The notes under the pieces: model-generated
Told to the model about the DNA's origin: nothing
Seen by the model: only the letters and a program-made list of their open reading frames with translations
Database searches by the model: none
NCBI GenBank assembly: GCA_021736335.1
Contig: JAIPGC010000002.1
Coordinates: 1-64,000, forward strand
Source of the DNA: Acholeplasmataceae bacterium
GTDB lineage: Bacteria > Bacillota_I > Bacilli_A > Acholeplasmatales > Acholeplasmataceae
Reading direction: 5' to 3'
DNA: 64,000 nucleotides
Shown here: positions 50,687 to 61,001 of the stretch, piece after piece
How positions within the stretch are numbered: the stretch's first letter is position 1
Layout of the letters: every line of letters begins with the position of its first letter
Made by a program: the position numbers and the translations under genes

Positions 50687-51334
50687 TCATTTGCTTTTGT
50701 TTTGATTGATGAGTGTGATGGTTAACCGATCATATTCAATCAATCCTTCCTCATTCATTTTTTTAAGTTCTCTTGACAAACTTGTTCTTTCCACTCCGAA
50801 TTGTTTTGATAAATAAGTTTTTGAAGACTTCAATCTCACTTGATTAGATTGAGTGAAGTGACTTTCGGTTTCCAGGTACTTTAATATTTTTTGTCTGAGT
50901 GACGTACGATATTGATGTTTGATATGTCTTCCAAGAAAAATGCTGTTATCACTGATCAAATTGATGAAGCGTTCTCTGAAAGAGGCAAAATTCAAAAGAG
51001 ATTCAATCACGTGTTTGGGTATTCTATAAATGAGTGTATCAACATCTGCAACAACACTTAACATATATTTGTTTTCAGATGAAAACAGCATGTTCATCCC
51101 AATGTAACTTTTCTTGTCATAGTCTCGAATAACCAGAGTATTGCCCATATCATCTATTTGTTCAACATGAATTTTACCACTGACAATCAATTCTAAGAAA
51201 ATACATTCATCTTGTTCAAAATGGAGAATCTCCCCCTTTCGAACAGAAAGCAATTGTGATTCTTTATCTATTTCCCCATATTTATTGATATTCAATTTAG
51301 AAAACAAGTCATATTCATAAAGATTAATTTTCAT
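50687..51334 (-). CDS. Crp/Fnr-family transcriptional regulator
   Basis: Cyclic-nucleotide-binding-like N-terminus; HTH LSKQFGVERTSLSRELKKMNEEGLIEYDR. Confidence 0.88.
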   Translation of the reverse strand: MKINLYEYDLFSKLNINKYGEIDKESQLLSVRKGEILHFEQDECIFLELIVSGKIHVEQIDDMGNTLVIRDYDKKSYIGMNMLFSSENKYMLSVVADVDTLIYRIPKHVIESLLNFASFRERFINLISDNSIFLGRHIKHQYRTSLRQKILKYLETESHFTQSNQVRLKSSKTYLSKQFGVERTSLSRELKKMNEEGLIEYDRLTITLINQNKSK

Positions 51335-51346
51335 TTCTTCACCTAG

Positions 51347-51362
51347 TGTTACCTATGTAACA
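51347..51362. promoter_or_regulatory. Candidate Crp/Fnr-type operator
   Basis: TGTTAC-CTAT-GTAACA between divergent regulator and membrane-protein genes, upstream of TATAAT at 51384-51389. Confidence 0.55.
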
Positions 51363-51419
51363 GTATACCATATGAAATGATGATATAATAATGAAAAATA
51401 TTTGTCTTGGAGGTTCATC

Positions 51420-52034
51420 ATGTTGACGTTGCCTTTGATTTTGTTATTATTTTTAGTTGTTTGGAAATTTAAAAGCATATTTCAAAAATATAGTATCGTT
51501 TTGTATGTTTCTTTTACAATCATTTCCATTGTTTCAGTTTTCTTCATCAACGTTTCGATTTTTCTACCATTTAAAATGGGATATCTTGGTTTAGCTTTCA
51601 TTTATGTTGTAATGCTCGTTGGTGCCTTACCAAAAAAGAGCAAGCAAACTAAAGAAAACCCAATAAGAAGAGATTATTCAATCCTAGGGTTTATCACGAT
51701 AACACCTCATGCCCTGTATTATATACTTCAGAATGCTTCAGGTGAACAAAATCCTATTATCTTTGGTGTGATTGCTTATGTTGTTATGATTCCTTTATTC
51801 ATTACATCTTTTAGAACAGTTAGACATAAGATGAAAGAGAGTAATTGGAAGAAACTTCAAAAACTTGCCTATGTTGTATATATTTCACTCTTTATTCATT
51901 TAATCATGAATTCATCAGGAATTAATTTGATATTATATGTTGTTCTATTTTCTTTCTATTTTGTTTTAAAGATCCTTGACATATATAAAAAAACAAGAGT
52001 TAAGATTTCTTTCAATCAAGAGTTACCATCATAA
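51420..52034 (+). CDS. Membrane protein, possibly ferric-reductase/MsrQ-like
   Basis: Six or so TM segments with His-containing helices (ITPHALYYIL; VVYISLFIHLIMN); start 51420 after ttggagg. Confidence 0.6.
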   Translation: MLTLPLILLLFLVVWKFKSIFQKYSIVLYVSFTIISIVSVFFINVSIFLPFKMGYLGLAFIYVVMLVGALPKKSKQTKENPIRRDYSILGFITITPHALYYILQNASGEQNPIIFGVIAYVVMIPLFITSFRTVRHKMKESNWKKLQKLAYVVYISLFIHLIMNSSGINLILYVVLFSFYFVLKILDIYKKTRVKISFNQELPS

Positions 52035-52123
52035 ATCTCATTGAGTATCTAACAAAAAGACAGAAAATTTTCTGTCTTTTTGTTATACCAAATATGATGG
52101 CTTCTTTAATAATCAATGTGTAA

Positions 52124-52321
52124 CTAATCAAATTTATTAGTTAATATACTAAGTTGACTCATTTTGTTCTTAATAGTACCTTCGATAATCATCATATATG
52201 TAATGCTTCTTGCATCAAGACAAGTTCCACAAAGATAGACAGAACCATTCTTTTTGATGATAGCTTTAATCATTCTTTTATGAATTTTTAAATCATTATA
52301 GCTACATGAATCATAATACAC
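52124..52321 (-). CDS. Short DsrE-like protein (C-terminal part only)
   Basis: GSVYLCGTCLDARSITYMMIIEGTIKNKMSQLS resembles the DsrE C-terminus; GTG start with aggtggg RBS; N-terminal half absent. Confidence 0.5.
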   Translation of the reverse strand: MYYDSCSYNDLKIHKRMIKAIIKKNGSVYLCGTCLDARSITYMMIIEGTIKNKMSQLSILTNKFD

Positions 52322-52331
52322 TTTCCCACCT

Positions 52332-53627
52332 TTATTTGATGGTTTGCTTTATCAAAACAATTTTCTTTTCTTCTTTACCTATTGTTATCGCATCCAAAAT
52401 CAATTGCTTAGCTTCATCAATACCTTTATCTCTTACATAAAGTGTTGCGATTGGTTCACCCTTCTTAACAAAGGATCCAATTTTCTTATGCAAGTCTAGA
52501 CCAACATCGAGATATACCTCATCATCTTTGGTTTCTCTTCCTGCACCTAATCTCATAGCTGCTTTGCCAATATCTAATGCATTGATATCCATCACAAATC
52601 CTTCTTTTTCAGATAAGATTTCAACAGTTTTCTTTGATAGTAATAAACCTGGATCAAGCAAACTATTTACATCTCCTCCTTGAGCTTCTACAAGTTCAAG
52701 AAATTTCTGATAAGCCATACCATTTTGAAGAGCTTCTTGTAGTTGAATCTTTGCAACTTCGAAATCACTTTCTATTTGTGCATCTAGCAATAGATGTGCT
52801 CCAATTTCAACAGTGACTTCTACTAAATCTTTGGGACCTTGTCCATTCAAGGTTTCTATCGCTTCATATACTTCTAGTGCATTTCCAATCTTGTGTCCAA
52901 GAGGTTCATCCATACCTGTCAATAAGGCAGTCATCTTTTTCCCAGCTAATTTTCCAATACCTACCATAAGCTGAGCAAGTTTCACAGCATCCTCTTCAGT
53001 TTTCATGAATGCTCCATGACCAACCTTAACGTCTAAAACAATGGCATCAGCACCACTTGCTAGTTTCTTTGACATAATACTCGAAGCTATCAATGGGATC
53101 GTGTCTACAGTCGCTGTGACATCTCTTAGTGCATATAACTTTTTATCTGCAGGTGCAACATCTCCACTTTGACCTACAATTGAAATGCCAATCTTATTCA
53201 CTTGGCTAATAAAGTCTTTAACTGGAATGACAACCTTGAATCCCGGTATGCTCTCTAGTTTATCAATCGTACCTCCAGTATGACCAAGACCTCTTCCGCT
53301 CATCTTAGCAAATTTAACTCCTAAACTAGCTAATAATGGACCTAAAACTAGTGTGACTTTATCACCAACACCACCAGTTGAGTGCTTATCTACTTTGATT
53401 CCAGGAATATCTGATAAATCAATGGAATCACCTGAATCTCTCATGGCTAATGCTAAATATGTTGATTCCTCATCATTCATATTCTGAAAATAAATAGCCA
53501 TCAATAAAGCACTGATCTGATAATCAGGAATTTTACCTTCAGTATAGCCTTTAATAAAAAAATCAATTTCGTTTTTAGTTAATACTTTGCCATCTCTTTT
53601 TTTGGCGATTATATCTACAATGTGCAT
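52332..53627 (-). CDS. pdp: Pyrimidine-nucleoside phosphorylase
   Basis: VDKHSTGGVGDKVTLVLGPLLASLGV; KMSGRGLGHTGGTIDKLE. Confidence 0.96.
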   Translation of the reverse strand: MHIVDIIAKKRDGKVLTKNEIDFFIKGYTEGKIPDYQISALLMAIYFQNMNDEESTYLALAMRDSGDSIDLSDIPGIKVDKHSTGGVGDKVTLVLGPLLASLGVKFAKMSGRGLGHTGGTIDKLESIPGFKVVIPVKDFISQVNKIGISIVGQSGDVAPADKKLYALRDVTATVDTIPLIASSIMSKKLASGADAIVLDVKVGHGAFMKTEEDAVKLAQLMVGIGKLAGKKMTALLTGMDEPLGHKIGNALEVYEAIETLNGQGPKDLVEVTVEIGAHLLLDAQIESDFEVAKIQLQEALQNGMAYQKFLELVEAQGGDVNSLLDPGLLLSKKTVEILSEKEGFVMDINALDIGKAAMRLGAGRETKDDEVYLDVGLDLHKKIGSFVKKGEPIATLYVRDKGIDEAKQLILDAITIGKEEKKIVLIKQTIK

Positions 53628-53702
53628 CGTCTCGCCTCCTTGTTAATATTTTATCATATTTCTAGCTCATTATGTTATAATGAGAAAGGTGAAATGAGGG
53701 AT

Positions 53703-54263
53703 ATGATGATTATAGCAATGGTAAGGCATGGGCAAACAGACTACAATGCTAATGGTATTGTGCAAGGTAGAGTCAATATACCTTTAAATGAAGTTGGTAA
53801 AAAGCAATCAATTGAACTTGCAAATATTTTTTCAAAACAACAAAATAAATTTGATGTTATTGTTTCATCACCTTTATCAAGAGCTTTAGAAACTGCATAT
53901 ATTATTTCAAAAAAATTAGGCTATACACAACCTATTCGTGTTGAACATCAATTCGTCGAACGTGATTTCTTCCATTTAGATGAGCTTCCTGTTGGTGATG
54001 CTATGCCACTTGTTAGACAAAAAAATTATACCTATGAAGGTTATGAAAATGACCAGTTACTCATAAATAGGGTTGTCAAGGCAACTCTTAAATTAGCTAA
54101 GATCTATACTGATAAGCAAATTTTATTAATTACCCATTCACATGTGATTAAAGCTTTAAGAGTATATGTTGATCCAACAAAGTATGCGTTTACTGATATT
54201 GTCAATAATACAGATATTATATATTTTGAAATCAATAAAAATCTAATCAATATATCAAAATAA
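53703..54263 (+). CDS. Histidine phosphatase (phosphoglycerate mutase-like)
   Basis: MVRHGQTDYNANGIVQGR; start 53703 rather than 53622. Confidence 0.9.
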   Translation: MMIIAMVRHGQTDYNANGIVQGRVNIPLNEVGKKQSIELANIFSKQQNKFDVIVSSPLSRALETAYIISKKLGYTQPIRVEHQFVERDFFHLDELPVGDAMPLVRQKNYTYEGYENDQLLINRVVKATLKLAKIYTDKQILLITHSHVIKALRVYVDPTKYAFTDIVNNTDIIYFEINKNLINISK

Positions 54264-54297
54264 AAAAGGCTATCATTTCATATCAGCCTTTTTTCTT
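54264..54297 (+). terminator. Bidirectional terminator
   Basis: AAAAAAGGCT...AGCCTTTTTT between convergent genes. Confidence 0.8.
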
Positions 54298-55580
54298 TCA
54301 ATATTTAATGGCAGAAGCACATTCCATCTTTGATGTTCATCTCTTTTCTTAAAGATGACACTATAGATTGGTGCCAAAAGAGCACATACAAACCCAGCAG
54401 CAAATCCATTGTTATAAAGATCAAAACCTCCTTGAAAGTTTAAGGCAAGAGGTGTAATCATTAAATGAATAAATCCTGCAAGGATACCTGCAACGATGCC
54501 AAACTGACCAGCAATCGGAGCAAGTCCTGTAACAAATATCACTGATAATGATGATCCAATTGTCCACTCTAAAGGAGTTAATTCTATCGCTAAAATTGCC
54601 CCAATAATGACTGGGATGGAATTCAAAGGATGCTTTCCAAAGGCTGAAAATCCAATAACCGTAAGAATTGCTCCCATAACAGGACCATTAATTTGTATAC
54701 CCATAACATAAATTAAAATAGAAATGATTAGTCCCATAAATCCAAGGTTCAATAAAGTAACATCTTTTCCATAAGAAAGTGTAAAATCTGTCATTAATTT
54801 TCCTGAAGATTTAAAAATTGATGTATAATTTCTTAAAACATTTTTGTTTTCAACAAAAGCAAACATGATGAATAATGTAGAAATGATAATAACAGTCAAA
54901 TACAACTCAAAATGATATGAATTATTTAATTCTGAACTTCTGATAATATCGACACCAAAAGATCCTAAGACACCTGTCAGTATCATCGATATAACACCCA
55001 TAGAAAACCCTGTATTATATAGGTTATAACCTTGATGGAATTTCATTGAAAATACATTAAATGCCGGTAAAATAAATCCTACAATAATACCAACACTAAT
55101 GCCAAAGATTAATCCATACACAAGTTGAAAACCTGCACCAAATATTAAGAAACTTGTGATTGGAGAGATACCTGAAGAAAGTAAAAAGACCAACACATGA
55201 TCTTTGCAAGGGGTTCTGGTAGCTTTACAATATAAAAAGATACCAAGATATACAGGAAGTGCATTATAAAGATTTTTGCCAAAAAATGCAAAACCAGCAA
55301 TAGTGAGCATACAGGCGAAAATGGCACCATTCATTTTAACTCTCAATGCTTTAAGAATGAGTAGATTCAAGCCCGTCGTTAAAAGAACATTAATGATTGT
55401 TGCTGATAATCCACCTATATAAAGATAATCCGATAACAAAACTGATGAGCTTGTTAAAATACGCTGATAATTACTGAATATATCTGAAATAGGTTCAAGT
55501 GAAAAAGCAATGAGAAAACCAACAATAAATAATACGAGAAAACCAAATTTTTGAATGATTTTTTGCAGTTTTAGTGTCAT
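54273..55580 (-). CDS. DUF1576-like multi-pass membrane protein
   Basis: Two internally similar halves (MNGAIFACMLTIAGFAFFGKNLYNALPVYLG / INGPVMGAILTVIGFSAFGKHPLNSIPVIIG). Confidence 0.75.
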   Translation of the reverse strand: MTLKLQKIIQKFGFLVLFIVGFLIAFSLEPISDIFSNYQRILTSSSVLLSDYLYIGGLSATIINVLLTTGLNLLILKALRVKMNGAIFACMLTIAGFAFFGKNLYNALPVYLGIFLYCKATRTPCKDHVLVFLLSSGISPITSFLIFGAGFQLVYGLIFGISVGIIVGFILPAFNVFSMKFHQGYNLYNTGFSMGVISMILTGVLGSFGVDIIRSSELNNSYHFELYLTVIIISTLFIMFAFVENKNVLRNYTSIFKSSGKLMTDFTLSYGKDVTLLNLGFMGLIISILIYVMGIQINGPVMGAILTVIGFSAFGKHPLNSIPVIIGAILAIELTPLEWTIGSSLSVIFVTGLAPIAGQFGIVAGILAGFIHLMITPLALNFQGGFDLYNNGFAAGFVCALLAPIYSVIFKKRDEHQRWNVLLPLNIERKKADMK

Positions 55581-55669
55581 GGTTCATGTCCTTTCAAAAT
55601 GATAGTAAATTTTGGAAGAGATATAAAGAATGGCAGAGCTGTAAAATTCATTTGATTTTACTTAATTAT

Positions 55670-55695
55670 ACATGAAAAGATATCATTTTTCATGT
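55670..55695. promoter_or_regulatory. Candidate operator upstream of the DUF1576 gene
   Basis: ACATGAAAA-8-TTTTCATGT inverted repeat abutting TATAAT on the minus strand. Confidence 0.45.
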
Positions 55696-55746
55696 TTTTT
55701 TGTGGATATTTACTGATTTAGAATGCTAAAGAGATAAAATAATCAC

Positions 55747-55785
55747 AAAAAAAAAAAAAATCAGACTTTAAAAAGTCTGGATGGT
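55747..55785 (-). terminator. Rho-independent terminator with 14-nt homopolymer
   Basis: Minus strand CAGACTTTTTAAAGTCTG followed by a run of T (A14 on plus strand, 55747-55760). Confidence 0.85.
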
Positions 55786-55803
55786 TCAATTGTTTAGATT
55801 TAA

Positions 55804-56595
55804 TTACTTATCAAATAAATGATCATTGATAACATGAAATATTCGATCAGCTATTTCTGCAGTTTGTAGATGTTTAATATCTTCATAATGAATCACAGGA
55901 TGAATAACCACTTTGACATGCGTAGATCTAAAAGGAGCTCTATATTTAATATTTGTCGTATTTTGTAAACTGATAGGTAACATATCAGCACCAGCCTTCA
56001 TGGCTACTCGATATGCACCTGCTCTCATAGCTACCATTTTCTCAGCATTACGATCTTTGATACCACCCTCTGGAAATATCAACATCCCCATGCCTTCTTT
56101 GACAACTTTGATTGCATCCACCATCGCTCTTGCTGTATTTCTATCACTTGATCGATCAATAGGAAAAGCACCTAAATATTTTAACCATAAGCCAATTAAT
56201 GGGAGTTTATATACACTCATTTTAGGTGTAACAGTCATTGGAAAATTAACAACATCCATAATAATAAATGGATCTGCATACGACTTATGATTAGCATAAA
56301 TCGTTAACTTGCCATCTTTAGGAACATTTTCAAGCCCTTGAACACTTATTTTTAATCTCATAACAAAGTGATTCATAAAAGCCGCCATACTTCTTGTGAC
56401 GTAAACCTTATAGGGATTATTAACCTTTGTATATTTCATAATTGGCAAATTGATATAAAGGAATAAAACTGTGCTGAAAAGTCCGATGATATAAGATAAA
56501 ATCATCCAAACTGGAATGAGATAATAATTGCCAACTAAAATTGTTAGAAAATATGTGCTTGATAACCATACGAGTGTAAAAATAATTGAAATCAT
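55804..56595 (-). CDS. plsC: 1-acyl-sn-glycerol-3-phosphate acyltransferase
   Basis: YANHKSYADPFI and FPEGGIKDRN motifs. Confidence 0.92.
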   Translation of the reverse strand: MISIIFTLVWLSSTYFLTILVGNYYLIPVWMILSYIIGLFSTVLFLYINLPIMKYTKVNNPYKVYVTRSMAAFMNHFVMRLKISVQGLENVPKDGKLTIYANHKSYADPFIIMDVVNFPMTVTPKMSVYKLPLIGLWLKYLGAFPIDRSSDRNTARAMVDAIKVVKEGMGMLIFPEGGIKDRNAEKMVAMRAGAYRVAMKAGADMLPISLQNTTNIKYRAPFRSTHVKVVIHPVIHYEDIKHLQTAEIADRIFHVINDHLFDK

Positions 56596-57065
56596 TATGA
56601 TTTCCTTTCATAGACAGCAAAAATCAAGCCATCTTCGATATTTTTTTCAATCAGTTTAAATGCATTCAAATCAAACTTAGGAAAATAAACATTTCCATTG
56701 TGAGTTTTTAGTACATATGTAATATAGAGTCTTTGTGCATAGGGTAAAGACAATTGGTAAATTGTTTTTCCACCAATAATCATAATATCCTCATCTGTGG
56801 TTTTAAGGAAATGAAACAGATCCTTCACAAGAAGACCATCTGGGTAAACTTTATCTTCAATATTAGCTATATAAACTTTTTTAAATGGTAAAGGCTTACT
56901 GACATAATATGTCTTAAGTGATTGATAGGTCATATCACCCATAAGAACAGCACAGTCTTTTGTGTGCCTTTTAAAATATGCTAAATCCTTAGGATAATGC
57001 CAAGGTAGCATATTGTCTTTACCAATTAACCAGTTTTCATCCATCGCCCATATCATTGAAATCAT
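56595..57065 (-). CDS. folA: Dihydrofolate reductase
   Basis: [41 protein letters not shown]. Confidence 0.95.
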   Translation of the reverse strand: MISMIWAMDENWLIGKDNMLPWHYPKDLAYFKRHTKDCAVLMGDMTYQSLKTYYVSKPLPFKKVYIANIEDKVYPDGLLVKDLFHFLKTTDEDIMIIGGKTIYQLSLPYAQRLYITYVLKTHNGNVYFPKFDLNAFKLIEKNIEDGLIFAVYERKS

Positions 57066-57940
57066 ACTGCCACCTTACCTTTAATTCCAGCATGGGGATT
57101 ATAATTGATTAACTCAAAATCTTCAAATTTAAAATCAAATAAAGAAATCACATGAGGATTGATTTTCATCGTTGGTTTTTGTCTAACTTCTCTTGATAAT
57201 TGAAGATTAATCTGATCAAAATGATTTTGATAAATGTGTGCGTCTCCTAAAGTGTGAATAAATTCACCTACTTCAAGATTTGAAACTTGAGCAACCATCA
57301 TGAGAAGTAATGCATAAGATGCTATGTTGAATGGGACACCTAAAAAGATATCAGCACTTCTTTGATAGAGTTGTAAAGACAGCTTTTGATCTCTTACATA
57401 AAATTGAATGAGTGTATGACATGGTGGTAATGCCATATCTTTGATCTCGGCAGGATTCCATGCACTCAATATCATGCGTCTTGAATCAGGATTGTTTTTG
57501 ATTTCATCTAAAATATATTGAAGCTGATCAACACCATTAAAATTACGCCATTGAGCTCCATAAACTGGGCCAAGCTCACCATATTTTTGAGAAAATTCAG
57601 GATCGCTTTTTATCTTTTGAACATACTCCTCCATGGTTTCACCATGGAAATCTGAGCTATTTTTAAATGTCTGATAAGGCCAATCATTCCATATTTTAAC
57701 ATCATGATCAACAAGATACTTGATGTTGGTATCACCCTTGATAAACCATAGCAACTCATGAATGATTGATTTTAGGTGTACTTTTTTAGTCGTCAAAAGA
57801 GGAAAACCTTCACCTAAATCAAAGCGCATTTGATATCCAAAAACACTTTTGGTTCCGGTTCCAGTTCTATCCATTTTAAAACTGCCATTTTCCATGACAT
57901 GACGACATAAATCAAGATAAGGTTTCATGGTTGCCTCCAA
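57062..57940 (-). CDS. thyA: Thymidylate synthase
   Basis: [44 protein letters not shown]. Confidence 0.98.
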   Translation of the reverse strand: MEATMKPYLDLCRHVMENGSFKMDRTGTGTKSVFGYQMRFDLGEGFPLLTTKKVHLKSIIHELLWFIKGDTNIKYLVDHDVKIWNDWPYQTFKNSSDFHGETMEEYVQKIKSDPEFSQKYGELGPVYGAQWRNFNGVDQLQYILDEIKNNPDSRRMILSAWNPAEIKDMALPPCHTLIQFYVRDQKLSLQLYQRSADIFLGVPFNIASYALLLMMVAQVSNLEVGEFIHTLGDAHIYQNHFDQINLQLSREVRQKPTMKINPHVISLFDFKFEDFELINYNPHAGIKGKVAV

Positions 57941-57943
57941 ATT

Positions 57944-59323
57944 CTATTTTGCTAATTCGTAAAGTGCCTCTGTATAAATGGCTGTTGCCAACAGCAAATC
58001 TTCAATGTTAATAAATTCATTTTTTTGATGAATGAATGTTGGTTTATCTAAAAAATGTGGACCGAACGCAACACAATTAGGCATTGCTCTAGCAAAGGTT
58101 CCTCCACCTATATTGATGGGTTTTGCATTGACATCATTGGTGTGTTTTTTATATACATCCATAAGTGTTTTCACAAGTGGTGAATTTGGATCTTTATAAA
58201 GCAGTTTTTGATGTGAATCAACTTTAACAGTTGTATGAAACTCTGCAAACTGTTTGGTAAGCTTAGCAACGACTTCATCAAAGACAACACCATTAGGATA
58301 TCTTAAATTCAAACTAATGGTATATTGACCATTTTCAGATTTAATGACACCAAAATTATTCGTTAGATATCCCATTTCTTCATCATGATAAGCAACATCT
58401 AATTTTGTCCCGTGAATATCATGGATCAAGAATTTTTCTACAAGTTTGACTACTGGAGATTTAATACCTTGCTCTATTAAGAACTCAAATAATCGATCGA
58501 TAGCATTTTCGCCAAAAGCAGGGGTTGATCCATGTGCACTCTTGCCAACAACACGGATAATGACTTGATTATTTTCTATTGAAGCACTACCCACATAATT
58601 CTTTTCTTTTAAGAATTTAGTGAATAAAGCAACAAAATCCTTTGTAGGGTTTAACTTTGCTGATGCATAATCTGGTACCATATTATCTCTAAATCCACCA
58701 TCAACAGAAATTAGCACATCAGAATCAAGTTTTCCAGTCACTAAAATTCTAGAAATACCTTTTTCAGCATATATTAAAGGGAAATCTGCATCAGGGATGA
58801 ACCCTGAAACTGGAGCTTCTGGGTAAACACTAAAATAATGTCTTACACCTCTCCATGCAGTTTCTTCATCAGTACCAAGTATAAGTTTAACCCTCTTAGA
58901 AAGAGGAACTTTTAGTTCTTTTAAAATCTTTAAAGCATAATATGCAGCAATTGTAGGTCCTTTATCATCTTCAGTGCCACGTCCATACATGTTTCCATCA
59001 TGAATTTCAGCACCATATGGAGCATAAGTCCAATCATTACCCGCTGGAACAACATCTAAATGCCCTATGGTACCAACAAATTCTTTTTGGTTTCCATATT
59101 CAATGTGACCTGCATAACCATCTAAATTAACAACTTCAAAACCATCTCTTTGCCCAATAGCAAGCATTGTATCCAAAGCTTCTTTGATTCCAAGACCAAA
59201 TGGTGCATGCTTACGATTTGGATCAAATGTGGTCAATTCTGAGTTTATCTTAATAATCTTTGTTAAATCAGCAATCAATTGATCTTTTCTTTTAAATACT
59301 TCTTCTTTAAAATTAATAGACAT
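57944..59323 (-). CDS. pepV: Dipeptidase PepV (M20)
   Basis: GHLDVVPAGNDWTYAPYGAEIHDGNMYGRGTEDDKGP; start 59323 likely. Confidence 0.92.
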   Translation of the reverse strand: MSINFKEEVFKRKDQLIADLTKIIKINSELTTFDPNRKHAPFGLGIKEALDTMLAIGQRDGFEVVNLDGYAGHIEYGNQKEFVGTIGHLDVVPAGNDWTYAPYGAEIHDGNMYGRGTEDDKGPTIAAYYALKILKELKVPLSKRVKLILGTDEETAWRGVRHYFSVYPEAPVSGFIPDADFPLIYAEKGISRILVTGKLDSDVLISVDGGFRDNMVPDYASAKLNPTKDFVALFTKFLKEKNYVGSASIENNQVIIRVVGKSAHGSTPAFGENAIDRLFEFLIEQGIKSPVVKLVEKFLIHDIHGTKLDVAYHDEEMGYLTNNFGVIKSENGQYTISLNLRYPNGVVFDEVVAKLTKQFAEFHTTVKVDSHQKLLYKDPNSPLVKTLMDVYKKHTNDVNAKPINIGGGTFARAMPNCVAFGPHFLDKPTFIHQKNEFINIEDLLLATAIYTEALYELAK

Positions 59324-59420
59324 AGTTATCATCTCCTCTTTACATTGTAGCATAAATCATAAAGGGAATAAAGTAACTGATTTTTAAATTTTATTTATAA
59401 ATAAAAAAAATGTACAAGAC

Positions 59421-60434
59421 TTAGTCCTGTACACTTACTGTGATATTTCCAGTACTTACTCTTACTTTGAGTAATATAGTTCCTGTTGATGTTGAATGCT
59501 TGGTTCCTTGATCATCGCCGTTAACTAAAATATTACCTACAGAAGTATCTAAATCATATCGAAGATCCATATGTGTTGCACTTGTAAATCTAACGCTTCC
59601 AGTACTTGAAGATAAATCAAAGCCCGTAGCCACACTATCTGTTACTGTAACATTACCTGTAGAAGTTGATAGTTCAACTAAACCTAATATGGTCGAATCA
59701 TTCATTTCAATTCTTCCAGTGTCAGATTGTGCATCTACCTGATTTGCAGAAACCTGATTCAATTCAACTCTTCCTGTATCAGTATCTAGTAAAAGTTCAT
59801 CAGTACTCAAGTTTGTAAGTTCAATCGTTCCAGTATCAGTTTTAGCATCAACATCACCATTAATCACTAAGTCTGATAGATTGATAGATCCAGTGTTCAC
59901 TCTAACTATGAGTTGATCGATTTCTGCATTTTCAATTCTTACATCACCAGTATTAGAATTTGCATAGAAATCATGTGTTAGTTCTGGAGCTTCTATATAG
60001 ACAATGTCACCAACATCACTACTTAAAGAATAATCTAAAACCAAATCTTCTGGAATCTCAATATACACTGTCATAACTTCATATGATGCCATCTTAAAAT
60101 TGAACCAATTGAAAAATACAGGTTTTGTTTCTTGTGTTATTGTGAATGTCCCACCAGTTTCAGAAAGCGACCAAGTATCTTTTTCGTGCTCATGATAGGT
60201 TACAATGATATCATCACCTGTTGTTATAGTGACAACGATATTTCTATTATCGAGATCGACATCCAAAGTGTCAATAGGATCTGACATAACAAATTCAATA
60301 GGATCACCATAATCTTCATCATCAACAAAATAATCACCAATATTACCTAAGTTAACACCACCAAAGAATGCAACTGCAGTTAATATTAATCCTACAAAAA
60401 ATATAAGTAAAACCAGTTTAATTAAAAATTTCAT
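59421..60434 (-). CDS. DUF4097-like beta-strand-repeat membrane-anchored protein
   Basis: N-terminal TM then repeated S/DTGxI/V units (DTGTIELTNL, DTGRVELNQV, DTGRIEMND, STGNVTVTD, STGSVRFTS, STGNITVSV). Confidence 0.85.
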   Translation of the reverse strand: MKFLIKLVLLIFFVGLILTAVAFFGGVNLGNIGDYFVDDEDYGDPIEFVMSDPIDTLDVDLDNRNIVVTITTGDDIIVTYHEHEKDTWSLSETGGTFTITQETKPVFFNWFNFKMASYEVMTVYIEIPEDLVLDYSLSSDVGDIVYIEAPELTHDFYANSNTGDVRIENAEIDQLIVRVNTGSINLSDLVINGDVDAKTDTGTIELTNLSTDELLLDTDTGRVELNQVSANQVDAQSDTGRIEMNDSTILGLVELSTSTGNVTVTDSVATGFDLSSSTGSVRFTSATHMDLRYDLDTSVGNILVNGDDQGTKHSTSTGTILLKVRVSTGNITVSVQD

Positions 60435-60994
60435 TTTCTTTCCCCTTTATTCTTAGCTAGTTTGCTAAATATATATAACAATTTTTTGGCAAGCTGTTGA
60501 ACCGCTTGATAAAGCCATATCGAGACAAGTATTAAGAATGAGAATGCCATCAGTCCTATACCAACAAATCCAATTATTTCATTTTGTCCGAGTCCTGATT
60601 GGTACATGTTAATAAATAGACCTGCCATACCAACGATACTTGCAAAGATAGTTACAACCAATGAAAATAATAAAGATACAGCAACAATCATAATGATCAC
60701 ATAAGCAAATCCTAAAGGAATAAGCAAAGGTGAAGATAATAGAAATACCATCAGCTGTTTAGAGCTTTTAGCAATTGATTTATATGTGTCATTTGCTCTT
60801 TTCATAACAACATCAGCTGTCATCGATTTGGCGATTTCTTTTGGATCATAATCACTTAGAATTTCATCTATTGACTCACCATTATCTAATCGTTCTTGTA
60901 TCATTTCTTCATAATACGAAATGATATCGTCAACTTCAGTCAAGTAAAATCTTTTCTTTAATTCTCTTTCGAGTTCTTTAAGCCATGTTTTCAT
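60431..60994 (-). CDS. DUF1700-like membrane protein
   Basis: N-terminal EVDDIISYYEEMIQERLDNGESIDEILSDY, then TM segments. Confidence 0.85.
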   Translation of the reverse strand: MKTWLKELERELKKRFYLTEVDDIISYYEEMIQERLDNGESIDEILSDYDPKEIAKSMTADVVMKRANDTYKSIAKSSKQLMVFLLSSPLLIPLGFAYVIIMIVAVSLLFSLVVTIFASIVGMAGLFINMYQSGLGQNEIIGFVGIGLMAFSFLILVSIWLYQAVQQLAKKLLYIFSKLAKNKGERK

Positions 60995-61001
60995 ATGATC
61001 C

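Noticed and set aside
55913-56290. 125-aa plus-strand ORF
   Set aside because: Antisense shadow of plsC
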